The notes: generated by a model not told the origin, from the sequence alone. Counted from the stretch's first letter, positions 16,117-26,387 are shown. The stretch: 64,000 nucleotides of DNA from Pseudomonadota bacterium (GCA_021808195.1 JAKBCE010000001.1:199753-263752); one strand, 5' to 3'. Numbers and translations: made by a program.

Positions 16117-18453
16117 GTGAATTCGACACTACGTGAGCTGTTGCCGACGGTGCTGCTCGCCTGCGCGGTGGTACTGCCATGTGCGCTCGCACAGGCGAGC
16201 GGCCGGCACTTGAGCGTCCAGGATTACGCCCGCGCCGAGCAGTTCATGCCGTACGAGGCCTGGCCACTTGTCGACGATGACGTCGAGAGCGTGCATTGGC
16301 TGCCGGGCGATCGCTTCTGGTTCATCGAGCACGATGCTCGGGGCGATCATTACCGCATCATGGATGCGGCCACTGGCCGAGTTGCCGCGGCCTTCAATCG
16401 GCTCAAGCTGGCCGCCGCGCTCGGTAACGCCATCGGCGCGACCCTCGATCCGTCCGCCCTTGGCGTGAGCGCCATCCGGATCGAGCACGGACAGCTCCTG
16501 ATCACCCGCGGCGCACGGCAATTCCGCTGCGATCTGAGCGGTGCCGGACACTGCACCCCCGAGGCGCCGCTGCGCGGCAGCGGCGGGGAACCCGGCATTC
16601 TCTCGCCGAACGGTCAGCTGCTTGCGTTCATCCGCCACTGGAATCTCTGGGTGCGCGAGGTGGCGAGCGGCAAAGAGCGACAGCTCACGTTCGACGGCGT
16701 CAAAAACTTCGGCTACGCCACCCATAACGCCGGCTGGGTGCACTCGGACAAACCGGTGCTGAACTGGTCGCCGAATTCCCGAGAGATCGCCACCTACCAG
16801 CAGGACCAGCGCCGGGTCGGGGCGATGTATCTGGTGAGCGCGCGGATCGGTCATCCCCGGCTTGAAGAATGGAAATATCCTCTGCCCGGCGACCGGCACG
16901 TATTCAAGATCGAGCCGGTGGTGATTCATGTCGCCTCGCGACGGGTGGTGCGACTGCAGCTGCCCCCTCAGCAACGGCTCTCCAGTCTGTGCGATGAACT
17001 CAGCTGCGCCGACACCGGTCACTGGGACGATCTGCAGTGGGCGCCGGACAGCAAAACGCTCGCGCTCGTGACAAGCTCGCGCAACCGGCACCACGAATGG
17101 TTGCGCATCGCCAATGCGAGTACCGGCGCCGTGCGCACGGTGTTCGAAGACAGCGTCTCCACCTACTATCACAGCGGCATCGGCGCAGTCGATTGGCGCT
17201 ACCTGCCGACTGCGGGCGAGTTCATGTGGTACAGCGAGCGCACCAATTGGGGCAACCTGTACTTGTACAGTCTCGCCACCGGACGGCTCGAACATCCCAT
17301 CACCACCGGCAAGGGCGATGTGACGCAGGTGTTGCACCTCGACCGGGCCGCCGGCACGGTGTGGTTCCGGGCCGTCGGCCGCACGCCCGGCATCAACCCC
17401 TACTACGAGCAGCTCTGGAAGGCGAGCCTTGACGGTGGCGCGCCAGTGCTGCTCACACCGCAGAACTGCGACAATCTCATCAGCATGTCACCGGACGGCC
17501 GGTACTTCGTTGACAGCTGCTCCACTGCGAGCCGCGCCCCGGTCACCACTCTGCGCGACGCCAATACCGGTCGCATCATCGCAACCGTGGCCAGAGCGAG
17601 TCTGAATCGGCTGCGCGCCATCGGCTGGCGCCCTCCCGAGCAGATCGTCGTCAAGGCGCGTGACGGCAAGACAAACCTGTATGGCCTGCTGTTCAAGCCG
17701 ACTCAGTTCGATCCGCGCAAAAAATACCCGATCATCGACTACATCTACCCCGGACCGCAGATCGGCTCGGTTTCGACCTTCCGGTTCGAGCCGGCGCACC
17801 AGGACGATCAGTCCCTCGCCGAGCTCGGCTTCATCGTGGTGGCGATCGACGGCATGGGCACGCCCTACCGCTCCGCCCGCTTCCATCACCTCTGGTACGG
17901 CGACATGGGTGATAACACGCTGCCCGACCAGATCGCCGCGCTCAAGCAGCTTGCCCGGCGCTATCCGTGGATCGATCTGCACCGCGTCGGCATCTGGGGC
18001 CATTCCGGGGGCGGCAATGCCGCCACCGATGCGATGTTCCGCTACCCGAATTTCTTCAAAGTCGGCTGGGCCGAAAGCGGCAACCAAGACAACCGCGATT
18101 ACGAAAACGACTGGGGCGAGAAGTATGAGGGCCTGCTGGTGCGCGGTCCCGACGGCACCAGCAACTACGACAATCAGGCCAACGAGTTGCTCGCCGCGCG
18201 GTTGCGCGGCCATCTGATGCTGACGTACGGCACCCTCGATGACAATGTGCCGCCGGAAAATACCGAACTTGTCGTCCAGGCGCTGATCAAGGCGAACAAA
18301 GACTTCGACATGATCGCCATTCCCAACGTTCGCCATGGCTACGGTTACGCGACGCCGTACATCACACGGCGGCGGTGGGATTACTTCGTGCGCTATCTGG
18401 CCGGCAATACGCCGCCGAAGAATTTCGCACTGAAGCCCTGGCCGTGGCGCTGA
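16117..18453 (+). CDS. S9-family serine peptidase, dipeptidyl-peptidase IV-like
   Basis: A secreted or periplasmic prolyl-type peptidase of 778 aa. A signal peptide is visible (LLACAVVLPCALAQA). The N-terminal beta-propeller (DPP IV N-terminal region) spans roughly residues 60-480, with elements such as GGEPGILSPNGQLLAFIR and QLTFDGVKNFGYATHNAGW. The C-terminal alpha/beta hydrolase carries the nucleophile in GIWGHSGGGNA, the Asp in TLDDNVPPENTE and the His in VRHGYGY. The start is GTG 16117 after a GGGGAG site. DPP IV-like enzymes release Xaa-Pro dipeptides; exact specificity is not visible. Confidence 0.93.
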   Translation: MNSTLRELLPTVLLACAVVLPCALAQASGRHLSVQDYARAEQFMPYEAWPLVDDDVESVHWLPGDRFWFIEHDARGDHYRIMDAATGRVAAAFNRLKLAAALGNAIGATLDPSALGVSAIRIEHGQLLITRGARQFRCDLSGAGHCTPEAPLRGSGGEPGILSPNGQLLAFIRHWNLWVREVASGKERQLTFDGVKNFGYATHNAGWVHSDKPVLNWSPNSREIATYQQDQRRVGAMYLVSARIGHPRLEEWKYPLPGDRHVFKIEPVVIHVASRRVVRLQLPPQQRLSSLCDELSCADTGHWDDLQWAPDSKTLALVTSSRNRHHEWLRIANASTGAVRTVFEDSVSTYYHSGIGAVDWRYLPTAGEFMWYSERTNWGNLYLYSLATGRLEHPITTGKGDVTQVLHLDRAAGTVWFRAVGRTPGINPYYEQLWKASLDGGAPVLLTPQNCDNLISMSPDGRYFVDSCSTASRAPVTTLRDANTGRIIATVARASLNRLRAIGWRPPEQIVVKARDGKTNLYGLLFKPTQFDPRKKYPIIDYIYPGPQIGSVSTFRFEPAHQDDQSLAELGFIVVAIDGMGTPYRSARFHHLWYGDMGDNTLPDQIAALKQLARRYPWIDLHRVGIWGHSGGGNAATDAMFRYPNFFKVGWAESGNQDNRDYENDWGEKYEGLLVRGPDGTSNYDNQANELLAARLRGHLMLTYGTLDDNVPPENTELVVQALIKANKDFDMIAIPNVRHGYGYATPYITRRRWDYFVRYLAGNTPPKNFALKPWPWR

Positions 18454-18463
18454 TCGGCGCCCC

Positions 18464-19213
18464 TCACGGGGCGCTGGCCGCCGCCGCAAGCAGCTCCTCG
18501 AGCGGCTTGCCGGCGGCGCGCTGCGCGGCAAGCTGCGCGCTGCCCCAGACCTGGCGGATCCGTCCCTCGAGCAGCAGCACGACTCGGTCGGCGTAGCGCT
18601 CGGCAATCTCCAGAGCATGGGTCGCGAGCAGCACCGCTGCGCGCCGCTCGTCCACCAGACGGCGCAGGCGCTGCTTCAGGATTGCCGCACTGGCCGGATC
18701 GAGCCCGTTGAAAGCCTCATCGAGCACGATCAGGCGCGGAGCACCAACCAGGGCCAACAGGACCGCCAGCTTCTGGCGCATACCGAGCGAATACGTGTCC
18801 AGGTACCGGTCGAGCTGCCCTCGCAGCGCGAGCACCTCGGCCAGATCGAGCACGTCACGATCAATCTCCTGCAGCCCCTTCGCCGCCGCATAGACCTGCA
18901 GGCACTGCCGGCCGGTAAGCAATCCCGGCAGACGCTCGGGCGCGCACCCGTAGCCGAGCATCCGTTTCGCCGCCGGCGCTTCGTCAAGCGGCACGCCGGA
19001 CAACTCGATGCGTCCACTGCGCGGGGGCAGCAGCCCGGCAGCCGCATACAGCAGCGTCGATTTACCACTGCCGTTCGGACCGAGCACGACGCACCACTCT
19101 CCGATCGAGATCTGCAGGCTGACCTCGCGCAGCACCGGCTGGGCGTCGTAACCGGCCGTGAGCCCGCGGATGCACAGCACCGGCGGGACGGGCGATGCCT
19201 CGGTAGCGCTCAT
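18464..19213 (-). CDS. ABC transporter ATP-binding protein
   Basis: The ATPase of an ABC transporter with its permease encoded just upstream. The 249-aa protein has Walker A GPNGSGKST, signature YSLGMRQKL, Walker B LIVLDEAFNGLDP and the switch His in LLATHALE. The LGM signature and single-domain form resemble CcmA/NatA-type exporters. Its ATG overlaps the permease stop by 4 bp. Substrate unknown. Confidence 0.92.
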   Translation of the reverse strand: MSATEASPVPPVLCIRGLTAGYDAQPVLREVSLQISIGEWCVVLGPNGSGKSTLLYAAAGLLPPRSGRIELSGVPLDEAPAAKRMLGYGCAPERLPGLLTGRQCLQVYAAAKGLQEIDRDVLDLAEVLALRGQLDRYLDTYSLGMRQKLAVLLALVGAPRLIVLDEAFNGLDPASAAILKQRLRRLVDERRAAVLLATHALEIAERYADRVVLLLEGRIRQVWGSAQLAAQRAAGKPLEELLAAAASAP

Positions 19214-20259
19214 CGCTCGCCTCGCTGCAGCATCGAGGCCGCGCTCGCGCCGCTGCGCAGTGCGAGCAGAGCGCCCGCCGCCGCCAGCACCAGGACCCCT
19301 GCGAGCCAGCCCGACACGATGATTCCGGCGAGCGGCAGGTCGGCCGCTGCGCGCGTCACTGCGGCAATGACCAGGAGCAGTGCGGCCCCGAGCACCTGTG
19401 CACCCAAGACCCGATGCGTCAGTGCCCAGGTGAAGCGCAGCGGGCCGAGTGCAGTGGGCGCGAGCCAGCGCGCGGCACTGAAGGCCGTGCGCAGCATCGC
19501 CCACGTCAGATTCACCAGATGAAGCACGATCAGCCAGGCGGCCGCGGCGGCGAGCACCGTTCCGCCCGACACACCCATCGGTACCGCGAGCAGCAGCAGG
19601 ATCAAACTGCGGGCGCGGATCCTCGGGCGATCGCGAAATCGTGCTTCCGCAACCGGCAACGCACCGAGCGGCAACAGAGTCGCACGCCCGGGCGCGCCGC
19701 GAGCGGTCCGCACCGAGGAGTAATACGAGCGCGGCTGGGGGTACGCACGAGGCGCATCTGCGCTCCCCGGACGCGCATGGGCGATCATGAACGCTGCGCC
19801 GAGCGCTGCGCCGAGGGCGATGCCTGCTGCGATGCTGCTCATCACCCGCAAGGCAATCCATGCAGGCCACTGGCCCGCAAGCGACAGGACGAGGAGCAGC
19901 GCCGCGGCGAGGAGCAGCACGACGAGCGGACCGACATTCGAGCGTAGCGCGATCGGCAGGTTGCGCGGCAGGGCGGCAAGCCAGTCACGGTGGCGATGAC
20001 GGATCAGGCGCCCGCCCCGGCGCAGTGCGAGAATTGCCGCGAGCATCGCACTCAGCGTTCCAACGAATCGGGGTGAGAGGGCCGAGACAGCCACGAAATA
20101 TTCGATGACGCGGATGCGACCCAACAGGCCGAGCGCGAGGAATGCCGCAGTGAACCCGGCAGCGGCACGGGGCCACCGGCGCCAGAGATTACGCCACAGC
20201 AGCCACGCGACCGCAATTGAGGGTCGGCGGGCGGCTCGAAGCGCCGGGCGATCGTCCAT
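19210..20259 (-). CDS. ABC transporter permease-like membrane protein
   Basis: A membrane protein of about 349 aa with around eight to ten hydrophobic segments, co-translated with the ATP-binding protein that follows. I recognise no specific permease family; assignment rests on the membrane character and the operon. Codon 20259 (MDDRPAL) is preferred because AAAGGG lies about 9 bp upstream; 20268 and 20289 are alternatives. It follows the dehydrogenase stop by 47 bp. Confidence 0.75.
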   Translation of the reverse strand: MDDRPALRAARRPSIAVAWLLWRNLWRRWPRAAAGFTAAFLALGLLGRIRVIEYFVAVSALSPRFVGTLSAMLAAILALRRGGRLIRHRHRDWLAALPRNLPIALRSNVGPLVVLLLAAALLLVLSLAGQWPAWIALRVMSSIAAGIALGAALGAAFMIAHARPGSADAPRAYPQPRSYYSSVRTARGAPGRATLLPLGALPVAEARFRDRPRIRARSLILLLLAVPMGVSGGTVLAAAAAWLIVLHLVNLTWAMLRTAFSAARWLAPTALGPLRFTWALTHRVLGAQVLGAALLLVIAAVTRAAADLPLAGIIVSGWLAGVLVLAAAGALLALRSGASAASMLQRGER

Positions 20260-20306
20260 CGGCACCATCCCTTTAATTGACCTTCGCACAGGATACGCGG
20301 CGCGTG

Positions 20307-21182
20307 CTACGGGTGCTGCCGGCGTGCTACTTCAATGATCGCGCTCTCGTTGATACCGGCAGGCATGGATTCGGCGAGTTCCGCGAACCAGCGTGCGGCT
20401 AGCGCACCGAACGGGGCGCCGGCACCGAGCTTGTGCGCCAGTGCCAGCGCGTACTCGACGTCCTTCAAGCGCAGTTGTGGCGTGAAATGCACCGGCCCGT
20501 TGTGTTGATTTTCGGCCATCCGCCGCGTGTTGCGGATCACCTGCGGACTGGCGGCCTGCCCGCTACCGAGCGCCTGCGCGAGTTGCGTCGGGTCGAGGCC
20601 CGCGCGCTCCCCGAACGCCATCGCCTCGGCGGCCGAGGCGATCTGAACCGCGCCGAGCAAGTTCACCAGCAGTTTGTAGGCCGTACCGGCGCCGACGGGC
20701 CCGAAATGTATGATCGAGCCGGCGAGCGCATCGAGCAGCGGCCGGGCTGCCTCGAGGTCGGCCCGGTGCGCGCCGACGAGGAGCGTCAGCGCACCCGTGG
20801 CCGCCTGCTCGGGCAAACCCGTCACCGGAGCATCGACATACCGCACACCGAGCGCGGCGGCGCGCGCGCTCAACTCCAGGACCCAATCGTGCGAGAGTGT
20901 CGAGCACTCAATGAGCATCGCGCCGCTCGGTAGTGCACCTAGCGCACCGTCGGCCCCGAGCCAGAGCGCGCGTGAGGCCGCGTCGTCAGCCACCATGGAA
21001 AATGCGGCGGCCGCACCCGTGCATGCCTCGCGAGGCGTCGCGCATCGACACGCCCCAGCTGCAACCAGCACATCGGCCCGCGAGGCCGTGCGATTGAACA
21101 CCCGCAGGGCAACCCCGGTGCTGCGCAGCCGGCCTGCCATGCCGAGGCCCATGCGGCCCAAACCCAGGAACGCCACCGTCAC
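20307..21182 (-). CDS. NAD(P)-dependent beta-hydroxyacid dehydrogenase (3-hydroxyisobutyrate dehydrogenase family)
   Basis: A cytosolic oxidoreductase of 291 aa. The N-terminal Rossmann motif is VAFLGLGRMGLGMAGRL, with NRT after the second strand suggesting NADP(H) preference. The substrate-binding motif appears as YVDAPVTGLPEQA and the catalytic lysine in GTAYKLLVNLL, both hallmarks of the family. The start is GTG 21182, 46 bp after the photolyase stop. Substrates in this family include 3-hydroxyisobutyrate, tartronate semialdehyde and succinic semialdehyde; which applies is unclear. Confidence 0.9.
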   Translation of the reverse strand: MTVAFLGLGRMGLGMAGRLRSTGVALRVFNRTASRADVLVAAGACRCATPREACTGAAAAFSMVADDAASRALWLGADGALGALPSGAMLIECSTLSHDWVLELSARAAALGVRYVDAPVTGLPEQAATGALTLLVGAHRADLEAARPLLDALAGSIIHFGPVGAGTAYKLLVNLLGAVQIASAAEAMAFGERAGLDPTQLAQALGSGQAASPQVIRNTRRMAENQHNGPVHFTPQLRLKDVEYALALAHKLGAGAPFGALAARWFAELAESMPAGINESAIIEVARRQHP

Positions 21183-21228
21183 CCGATGCCCTTCGTCTTG
21201 CCGTGCCGCATACCCGCGCCTGACCTCG

Positions 21229-22713
21229 TCAGTTGCGCTGCCGGAGCGCTTCGAAGCGAGCGAGCGCACGCTTGCGTGCCTCGTCGTGCTCGACGATCGG
21301 CCGCGGGTAGGTCTCCCCGAGGCGCACGCCGGCCTGTACCAGCTCGAGCGGCCGGGCGTTCCAAGGCGCGTGGATCATGGGGGCCGGCAGCGCACGCAGT
21401 TCAGGCAGCCAGCGGCGCAGATATTCGCCGTCGGAATCGAAGCGCTCGCTCTGTGCGACGGGGTTGAAGATGCGGAAATACGGCGCGGCATCCACTCCGC
21501 ATCCACTGACCCACTGCCAGTTGAGCGCGTTGCTGGCGCGATCCGCATCGAGGAGCGTGTCCCAGAACCACGCCTCGCCGCGTTGCCACGGCACGAGCAG
21601 ATCTTTCACCAGGAAGGAGCCGACGATCATGCGCACGCGGTTGTGCATCCAGCCGGTGTGCCAGAGCTGGCGCATGCCGGCATCGACGATGGGATAGCCG
21701 GTGCGCCCCCGGCACCAGGCCTCAAACCCCGCCGCATCTTCGCGCCAGCTGAACGCCTCGAACTCCTGGCGCAGTGGGCGCTGCGGCAGACTCGGAAAAT
21801 GGTGCAGGGTATAGCGTGCGAACTCCCGCCAGCCGAGCTCGCGCAGAAACCCGTTGCCCACCAGTTCCGCCCGCCCGCCGCCCGGGGCCTTGAGCAGCGC
21901 ATGCCAGATCTGCCGGGCACTGATCTCCCCGAAACACAGATGCGGCGAGAGCCGCGAGGTCCCCTCGACCGAGGGCACGTCGCGGGCAGTGCGGTAGCTG
22001 TCGAACTGCCGGCCGAGAAACTCGCGCAGCCGCACGCGCGCCCCCTTCTCCCCCGGAGTCCACAGCGGCGCAAAACCACTGTCCCACCCCAAACCCGGCA
22101 GCAGCCCCCATTCCTCGAGTCGCTCGCTGCGAGGCACGCTCGCACCGCCGGCGAGCTTGCGCGGCACCGGCAGCGGCGGCGCGACCTCCATGGCGCTCAA
22201 GCGGTTCCAGAATGCGGTGAACACCTTGAACGGCCCGCCACTGCCGGTCCGCAGCGCACCCGGCTCGGCAAGCAAGGCCCCGGGGAAGCGCTCGAACACC
22301 ACGCCGGCGGCGGCGAGCCGCTGCGCCACGGCGGTATCGAGCGCATCGAGATCGGGCTCGTACGTGCGGTTGCAGTAGACCCCGGCGACGGCACACTCCG
22401 CAATGAGCTCACTCAGCACCTGCACCGCGGGGCCGCGACGCAGACACAACTGCAGGCCAGGCGGGGAAGCCCCCTCGATCGTCCGCAGAGATGCCGCGAG
22501 CGCAACGAGGCTGTGGTGCAGCCACCAGCGGGCTGCGCCACCGAGGGGACGCGTGGCTGAACCACGCTCATCCAGAATGAACAACGGGATGACCGGCCGA
22601 CCCGTGGCGATCGCCGCGGACAGCGCCGGATGGTCGGCGAGGCGCAGATCGTTGCGGAACCAGACGATGAGCGGGCGTACTGCCGCATCGATCGGGGTGT
22701 GTTGCTTCGTCAT
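21229..22713 (-). CDS. phr: Deoxyribodipyrimidine photolyase (class I CPD)
   Basis: A light-driven flavoenzyme that splits cyclobutane pyrimidine dimers. The 494-aa protein has the N-terminal antenna domain (IVWFRNDLRLADHPAL) and the C-terminal FAD domain with WREFARYTLHHFP, GYPIVDAGMRQLWHTGWMHN, and LNWQWVSGCGVDAAPYFR. ATG 22713 (MTKQHT) is preceded by a GAGG site. Its neighbourhood close to the ECF-controlled lipid operon suits a light-stress theme, as photolyases are often in singlet-oxygen regulons; that link is inference. It appears to lead the minus-strand set ending at 18464. Confidence 0.95.
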   Translation of the reverse strand: MTKQHTPIDAAVRPLIVWFRNDLRLADHPALSAAIATGRPVIPLFILDERGSATRPLGGAARWWLHHSLVALAASLRTIEGASPPGLQLCLRRGPAVQVLSELIAECAVAGVYCNRTYEPDLDALDTAVAQRLAAAGVVFERFPGALLAEPGALRTGSGGPFKVFTAFWNRLSAMEVAPPLPVPRKLAGGASVPRSERLEEWGLLPGLGWDSGFAPLWTPGEKGARVRLREFLGRQFDSYRTARDVPSVEGTSRLSPHLCFGEISARQIWHALLKAPGGGRAELVGNGFLRELGWREFARYTLHHFPSLPQRPLRQEFEAFSWREDAAGFEAWCRGRTGYPIVDAGMRQLWHTGWMHNRVRMIVGSFLVKDLLVPWQRGEAWFWDTLLDADRASNALNWQWVSGCGVDAAPYFRIFNPVAQSERFDSDGEYLRRWLPELRALPAPMIHAPWNARPLELVQAGVRLGETYPRPIVEHDEARKRALARFEALRQRN

Positions 22714-22950
22714 GATTTCGCGAACCTCGAGGCCTGCGCTGCCAGCCCTGTCGGGGGCCGCATCCACCGAGACGCAGTGTGCAATGCCGCCGGGCGAGCT
22801 GTCGAGCAATGCACTGGCCGCCCGCTCGCCCACGCGGCAAGCGTCTCAGATACACTGGCGGCCCTGCGGAGCCCGCACACCGTGCCAGATCTTCACGCCC
22901 CCTCCTCGCAGCCGCCAGCCGTGCCGTCCCACGTCCTTGCCGGCACGCCG

Positions 22951-25269
22951 ATGACCCCGGCTGCGGGTCTCAGCGCCGCCGAAGTGTCGCGCCGGCGCGC
23001 ACAATACGGACCCAATGCCGTCGCTGAGCAGGAAATCCCCGCGTGGCGACGGTTGCTCGGGAAATTCTGGGCTCCCATCCCCTGGATGCTCGAGGCCGCC
23101 ATCGTCCTGCAACTGGCGCTCGGCAAATACCTCGAGGCGGCAGTCATAGCCGTCCTGGTGCTGTTCAACGCCGTACTCGGCTTTGCCCAGGAAGCCCGCG
23201 CCCGGGCCACACTCGATGCGCTGAAGTCCCGCCTGGCACTGATGGCCTCTGTGCGGCGCGACGGTGCGTGGCACACCGTGCCGGCAGCCGAGCTGGTCCC
23301 CGGAGACCTCGTCAAGCTGTCCCTCGGCGGCATCGTGCCCGCCGATGTCCAGCTGATCGATGGGGAAGTCCTGCTCGATCAGTCGACACTCACCGGCGAG
23401 TCGCTGCCGGTAGAAGCGAGCGCAGGCCGCCAGAGCTATGCCGGCGCTCTGGTCCGCCGCGGCGAGGCGCTCGCGCAGGTGACTGCGACCGGCACGCACA
23501 CGCGCTTTGGCCGTACCGCCGAACTAGTGCGAACCGCTCATGGCCTCAGCACGCAGCAGACCACGGTACTGCGCGTGGTACGGAATCTGGCGATCTTCAA
23601 TGGCGCGGTGGTCATCGCGCAGGTCGCCTATGCGGCCATGCTCGCACTGCCGACCCATGAGGTGATCTCACTCACGCTGACGGCGATTCTGGCGGCGATT
23701 CCGGTGGCGCTGCCGGCAACGTTTACGTTGGCGAGTGCCCTCGGTGCGCGCGCGCTGGCTGCGCAGGGGGTATTGCCGACCCGACTCTCGGCGGTTGAGG
23801 AAGCGGCGACTCTCGATGTGCTGTGCTCGGACAAGACCGGCACCATTACCCAGAATGCGCTCGCCGTGACCGCCGTGCGGCCGATGGCCGGTTACGACGA
23901 ATCGCAGGTGCTGGCGCTCGCAGCGCTGGCCAGCTCACAAGGCGGGGCGGATCCAGTCGACGGCGCCATTCATGCAGCAGCGGCGAGTCGGACGGCACCG
24001 GCGGGCGTGCCGCGCCTGCAGGCATTCATCCCGTTCGATCCGGCCCGCAAACGCGCCGAGGCCACCGCCACAGACACCGCAGGCAACTCGGTACGCATCG
24101 CCAAGGGCGCCTTCACGGCGCTGCAGAGCATTGCCACCGCGCCGCCGCAGACGGCCGTCGCGGTCGAAGCGCTCGCCGCCGAGGGGTTCCGCGTGCTCGC
24201 GGTCGCGTACGGACCGTCCGATGCGCCGCTGCAGATCATCGGACTCATTGCGCTCAGCGACCCGCCGCGCGCAGACGCCGCCGCGTTGATCGGTGAGTTG
24301 CGCACAATGGGCGTGACCACAGTCATGGTCACCGGGGACGCCCCGGTCACCGCCAAGGTCGTGGCTCACGAGGTCGGCCTCGACGGCCCGATCTGTCCTC
24401 CAGGACCGATACCCGAACGTGTGCTGCCGCAGGACTACGCGGTGTTCGCCGGGGTGTTTCCCGAGGATAAGTTTCATATCGTGCGGGCATTCCAATCCGG
24501 CGCACACACCGTCGGAATGTGCGGCGACGGCGCCAACGACGCCCCGGCACTGCGCCAGGCGCAGATGGGCATCGCCGTATCGAGTGCAACAGACGTCGCC
24601 AAGTCGGCTGCCGGTATCGTGTTGACCGAGCCTGGGCTGGCGGGCATCGTGAGCGCGATCCGTGAGGGCCGCATCGCCTTCCAGCGGATCCTTACCTACA
24701 CGCTGCGTTCGCTGACGCAAAAATTGAGCCAGATGCTGCTGCTGGTCGTGGGACTGGTCATGACCGGCCACGCCATCCTCACGCCGCGCCTGATGGCGCT
24801 GCTGATGATTACCAGCGACTTCCTCGCCATGTCCGCGACGACGGACAACGTGCATCCCTCGCCAAAGCCAAACGCCTGGCACGTCGATAACATCACCGTT
24901 CTCGGTGTCGCCCTTGCGCTGTGCAACGTACTGTTCTGCAGTGGCGTCGTCGCGTTCGGGCGCTACGAACTGCTGCTCGATCAGGCCCGCCTGCAAACGC
25001 TCGCATCGGTGACGCTGTCGTTCACGAGTCAGGCCCTGTTTTACGTCGTACGCGAGCGACGCCGACTCTGGAGTTCACGACCGAGCGGCTGGATCATCGT
25101 CTCGATGCTCGTGGACGTCGGCATTTTCGCCACTCTTGCCACGCGCGGCATTCTGATGAGCGCGATCTCTCTGCAGCTCGTCGCTGCAGTACTGGGTGCC
25201 TGCATCGTCTTTGCCTTCGCCCTGGACACCCTCAAGGCGGCGATTGGCGCACACTTGAAGATGCAGTAG
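22951..25269 (+). CDS. P-type ATPase, plasma-membrane proton-pump-like (type III)
   Basis: A cation-translocating P-type ATPase similar to H+-ATPases of plants, fungi and some bacteria. Visible parts are the actuator TGES motif (STLTGESLPVEA), IPVALPATFTLASALGARAL in the membrane, the phosphorylation motif CSDKTGTITQ (Asp about residue 294), TGDAPVTAK and the hinge GDGANDAPALRQAQMG. The reading frame is open further upstream; ATG 22951 gives 772 aa starting just before GLSAAEVSRRRAQYGPN, but GTG at 22882 or 22921 is possible. Divergent from the photolyase. Bacterial members may help export protons in acid conditions. Confidence 0.9.
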   Translation: MTPAAGLSAAEVSRRRAQYGPNAVAEQEIPAWRRLLGKFWAPIPWMLEAAIVLQLALGKYLEAAVIAVLVLFNAVLGFAQEARARATLDALKSRLALMASVRRDGAWHTVPAAELVPGDLVKLSLGGIVPADVQLIDGEVLLDQSTLTGESLPVEASAGRQSYAGALVRRGEALAQVTATGTHTRFGRTAELVRTAHGLSTQQTTVLRVVRNLAIFNGAVVIAQVAYAAMLALPTHEVISLTLTAILAAIPVALPATFTLASALGARALAAQGVLPTRLSAVEEAATLDVLCSDKTGTITQNALAVTAVRPMAGYDESQVLALAALASSQGGADPVDGAIHAAAASRTAPAGVPRLQAFIPFDPARKRAEATATDTAGNSVRIAKGAFTALQSIATAPPQTAVAVEALAAEGFRVLAVAYGPSDAPLQIIGLIALSDPPRADAAALIGELRTMGVTTVMVTGDAPVTAKVVAHEVGLDGPICPPGPIPERVLPQDYAVFAGVFPEDKFHIVRAFQSGAHTVGMCGDGANDAPALRQAQMGIAVSSATDVAKSAAGIVLTEPGLAGIVSAIREGRIAFQRILTYTLRSLTQKLSQMLLLVVGLVMTGHAILTPRLMALLMITSDFLAMSATTDNVHPSPKPNAWHVDNITVLGVALALCNVLFCSGVVAFGRYELLLDQARLQTLASVTLSFTSQALFYVVRERRRLWSSRPSGWIIVSMLVDVGIFATLATRGILMSAISLQLVAAVLGACIVFAFALDTLKAAIGAHLKMQ

Positions 25270-25290
25270 CGGCGACGGGGAGCCTTCAGC

Positions 25291-26127
25291 TCAGAACATC
25301 AGTCCGAGCCCGACGCCGGTGTAGTTGGAAAAGCCGCCGAGATCGCCCTGGATACGCACGCCTTCCTCCAGATCGACCTCGAAATCCGGGTTGATCAGGT
25401 ACTGCAATCCGCCGTCGGCATCGGTACCCCACCCCTGCAGATAGCCCGAGTGAGACTGGCCGTAGACCTCGCCATAGAACTGCAGGCGCGCGCTCGACGC
25501 CCAAGTCACCACCAGATCCGGGTTGAAGCTCTGAAAGCGCTGCCCGCCCGCCGCGGTCGGTTCGGTCTGCGAGGTAACACCAACCATCAGCGACACCCCG
25601 AGCGGCCCGTTACCGTAGCTGACGATCGCGTTGAGCGCACCGCCGAGCCCGTGACTGCCATACAGTCTGTCGCCCGAGGGCAGCGTCGCGAGCGCCTCGG
25701 CGGTCCACTGCCAGTGCTCGGTATAGCCGAGCGAATGCTTGATTCCGACCACGGTCGGTCCGAAACCGCGCACGGTTGCCGCCGGGCCGCCCGGGCCGGC
25801 ATTGACGGACTGATACTGAAAATTCGGCGGCAACCAGACGAGTTCCGAATTGCCCGGCAGACCAAACCGCAGCTCGAGATTCGGCAGCGTGTCGATCTGT
25901 CCGCCCGGGGAGCCGTACAGGCTGCCGGCCGTCGCACCCGCCTCCACGACGGTCATGCCCTGCGGGACAACGCAGCTCGAGTCCCCGACAGTCGGCCGGT
26001 CGAGCAGCCCGAGCAGGCCCGACGGTCCGCTGCAGGGCGCGCTCGGCGTGTCAGCGTATGCTGCTGAGGCGCACACCGGCAACATCACGGCAAGCGCCAG
26101 GAGTCCCAACTTCTTCTGCTTGTTCAA
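25291..26127 (-). CDS. Secreted outer-membrane beta-barrel-like protein (phenol-degradation MetA-type transporter family)
   Basis: A 278-aa protein with a signal peptide (LGLLALAVMLPVCASAAYA). The rest has alternating beta-strand patterns and ends in a C-terminal Phe (GVGLGLMF), typical of outer-membrane barrels. Segments such as GFGPTVVGIKHSLG and YINPDFEVDLEEGV recall the putative MetA-pathway transporter family. The start is TTG 26127, supported by GGAGGGA about 7 bp upstream and by the signal peptide beginning directly afterwards; no ATG is suitably placed. Convergent with the P-type ATPase. Confidence 0.75.
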   Translation of the reverse strand: MNKQKKLGLLALAVMLPVCASAAYADTPSAPCSGPSGLLGLLDRPTVGDSSCVVPQGMTVVEAGATAGSLYGSPGGQIDTLPNLELRFGLPGNSELVWLPPNFQYQSVNAGPGGPAATVRGFGPTVVGIKHSLGYTEHWQWTAEALATLPSGDRLYGSHGLGGALNAIVSYGNGPLGVSLMVGVTSQTEPTAAGGQRFQSFNPDLVVTWASSARLQFYGEVYGQSHSGYLQGWGTDADGGLQYLINPDFEVDLEEGVRIQGDLGGFSNYTGVGLGLMF

Positions 26128-26221
26128 TATCGGTCCCTCCAGGACTGAGGCCGCGCCGCCGCCACGGACGTGGCGATCCTCGCCCCTGCAACCATGCCGG
26201 GCCGGCGCGCCCGCACGAAAA

Positions 26222-26250
26222 TTTATATTTTGCGACCCCGGACTGCGCAA
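26222..26250 (-). promoter_or_regulatory. Probable sigma-70 promoter for the barrel protein gene
   Basis: On the minus strand TTGCGC (26245-26250) and TATAAA (26222-26227) are 17 bp apart, in an AT-rich patch of an otherwise GC-rich intergenic region. The leader to TTG 26127 would be about 90 nt. Confidence 0.5.
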
Positions 26251-26387
26251 TCTCAAGGCCCATCACACTCGAGGCACATCCGCGCCCCGTGTAACGGTCA
26301 GGCGCGCCGGTACGCCGGGTTCGACTCGTACCATGAGGAAAGGTTGCACGATGGCCCGGCTGGCCCCGGGTACACGCTCGGCGCGGC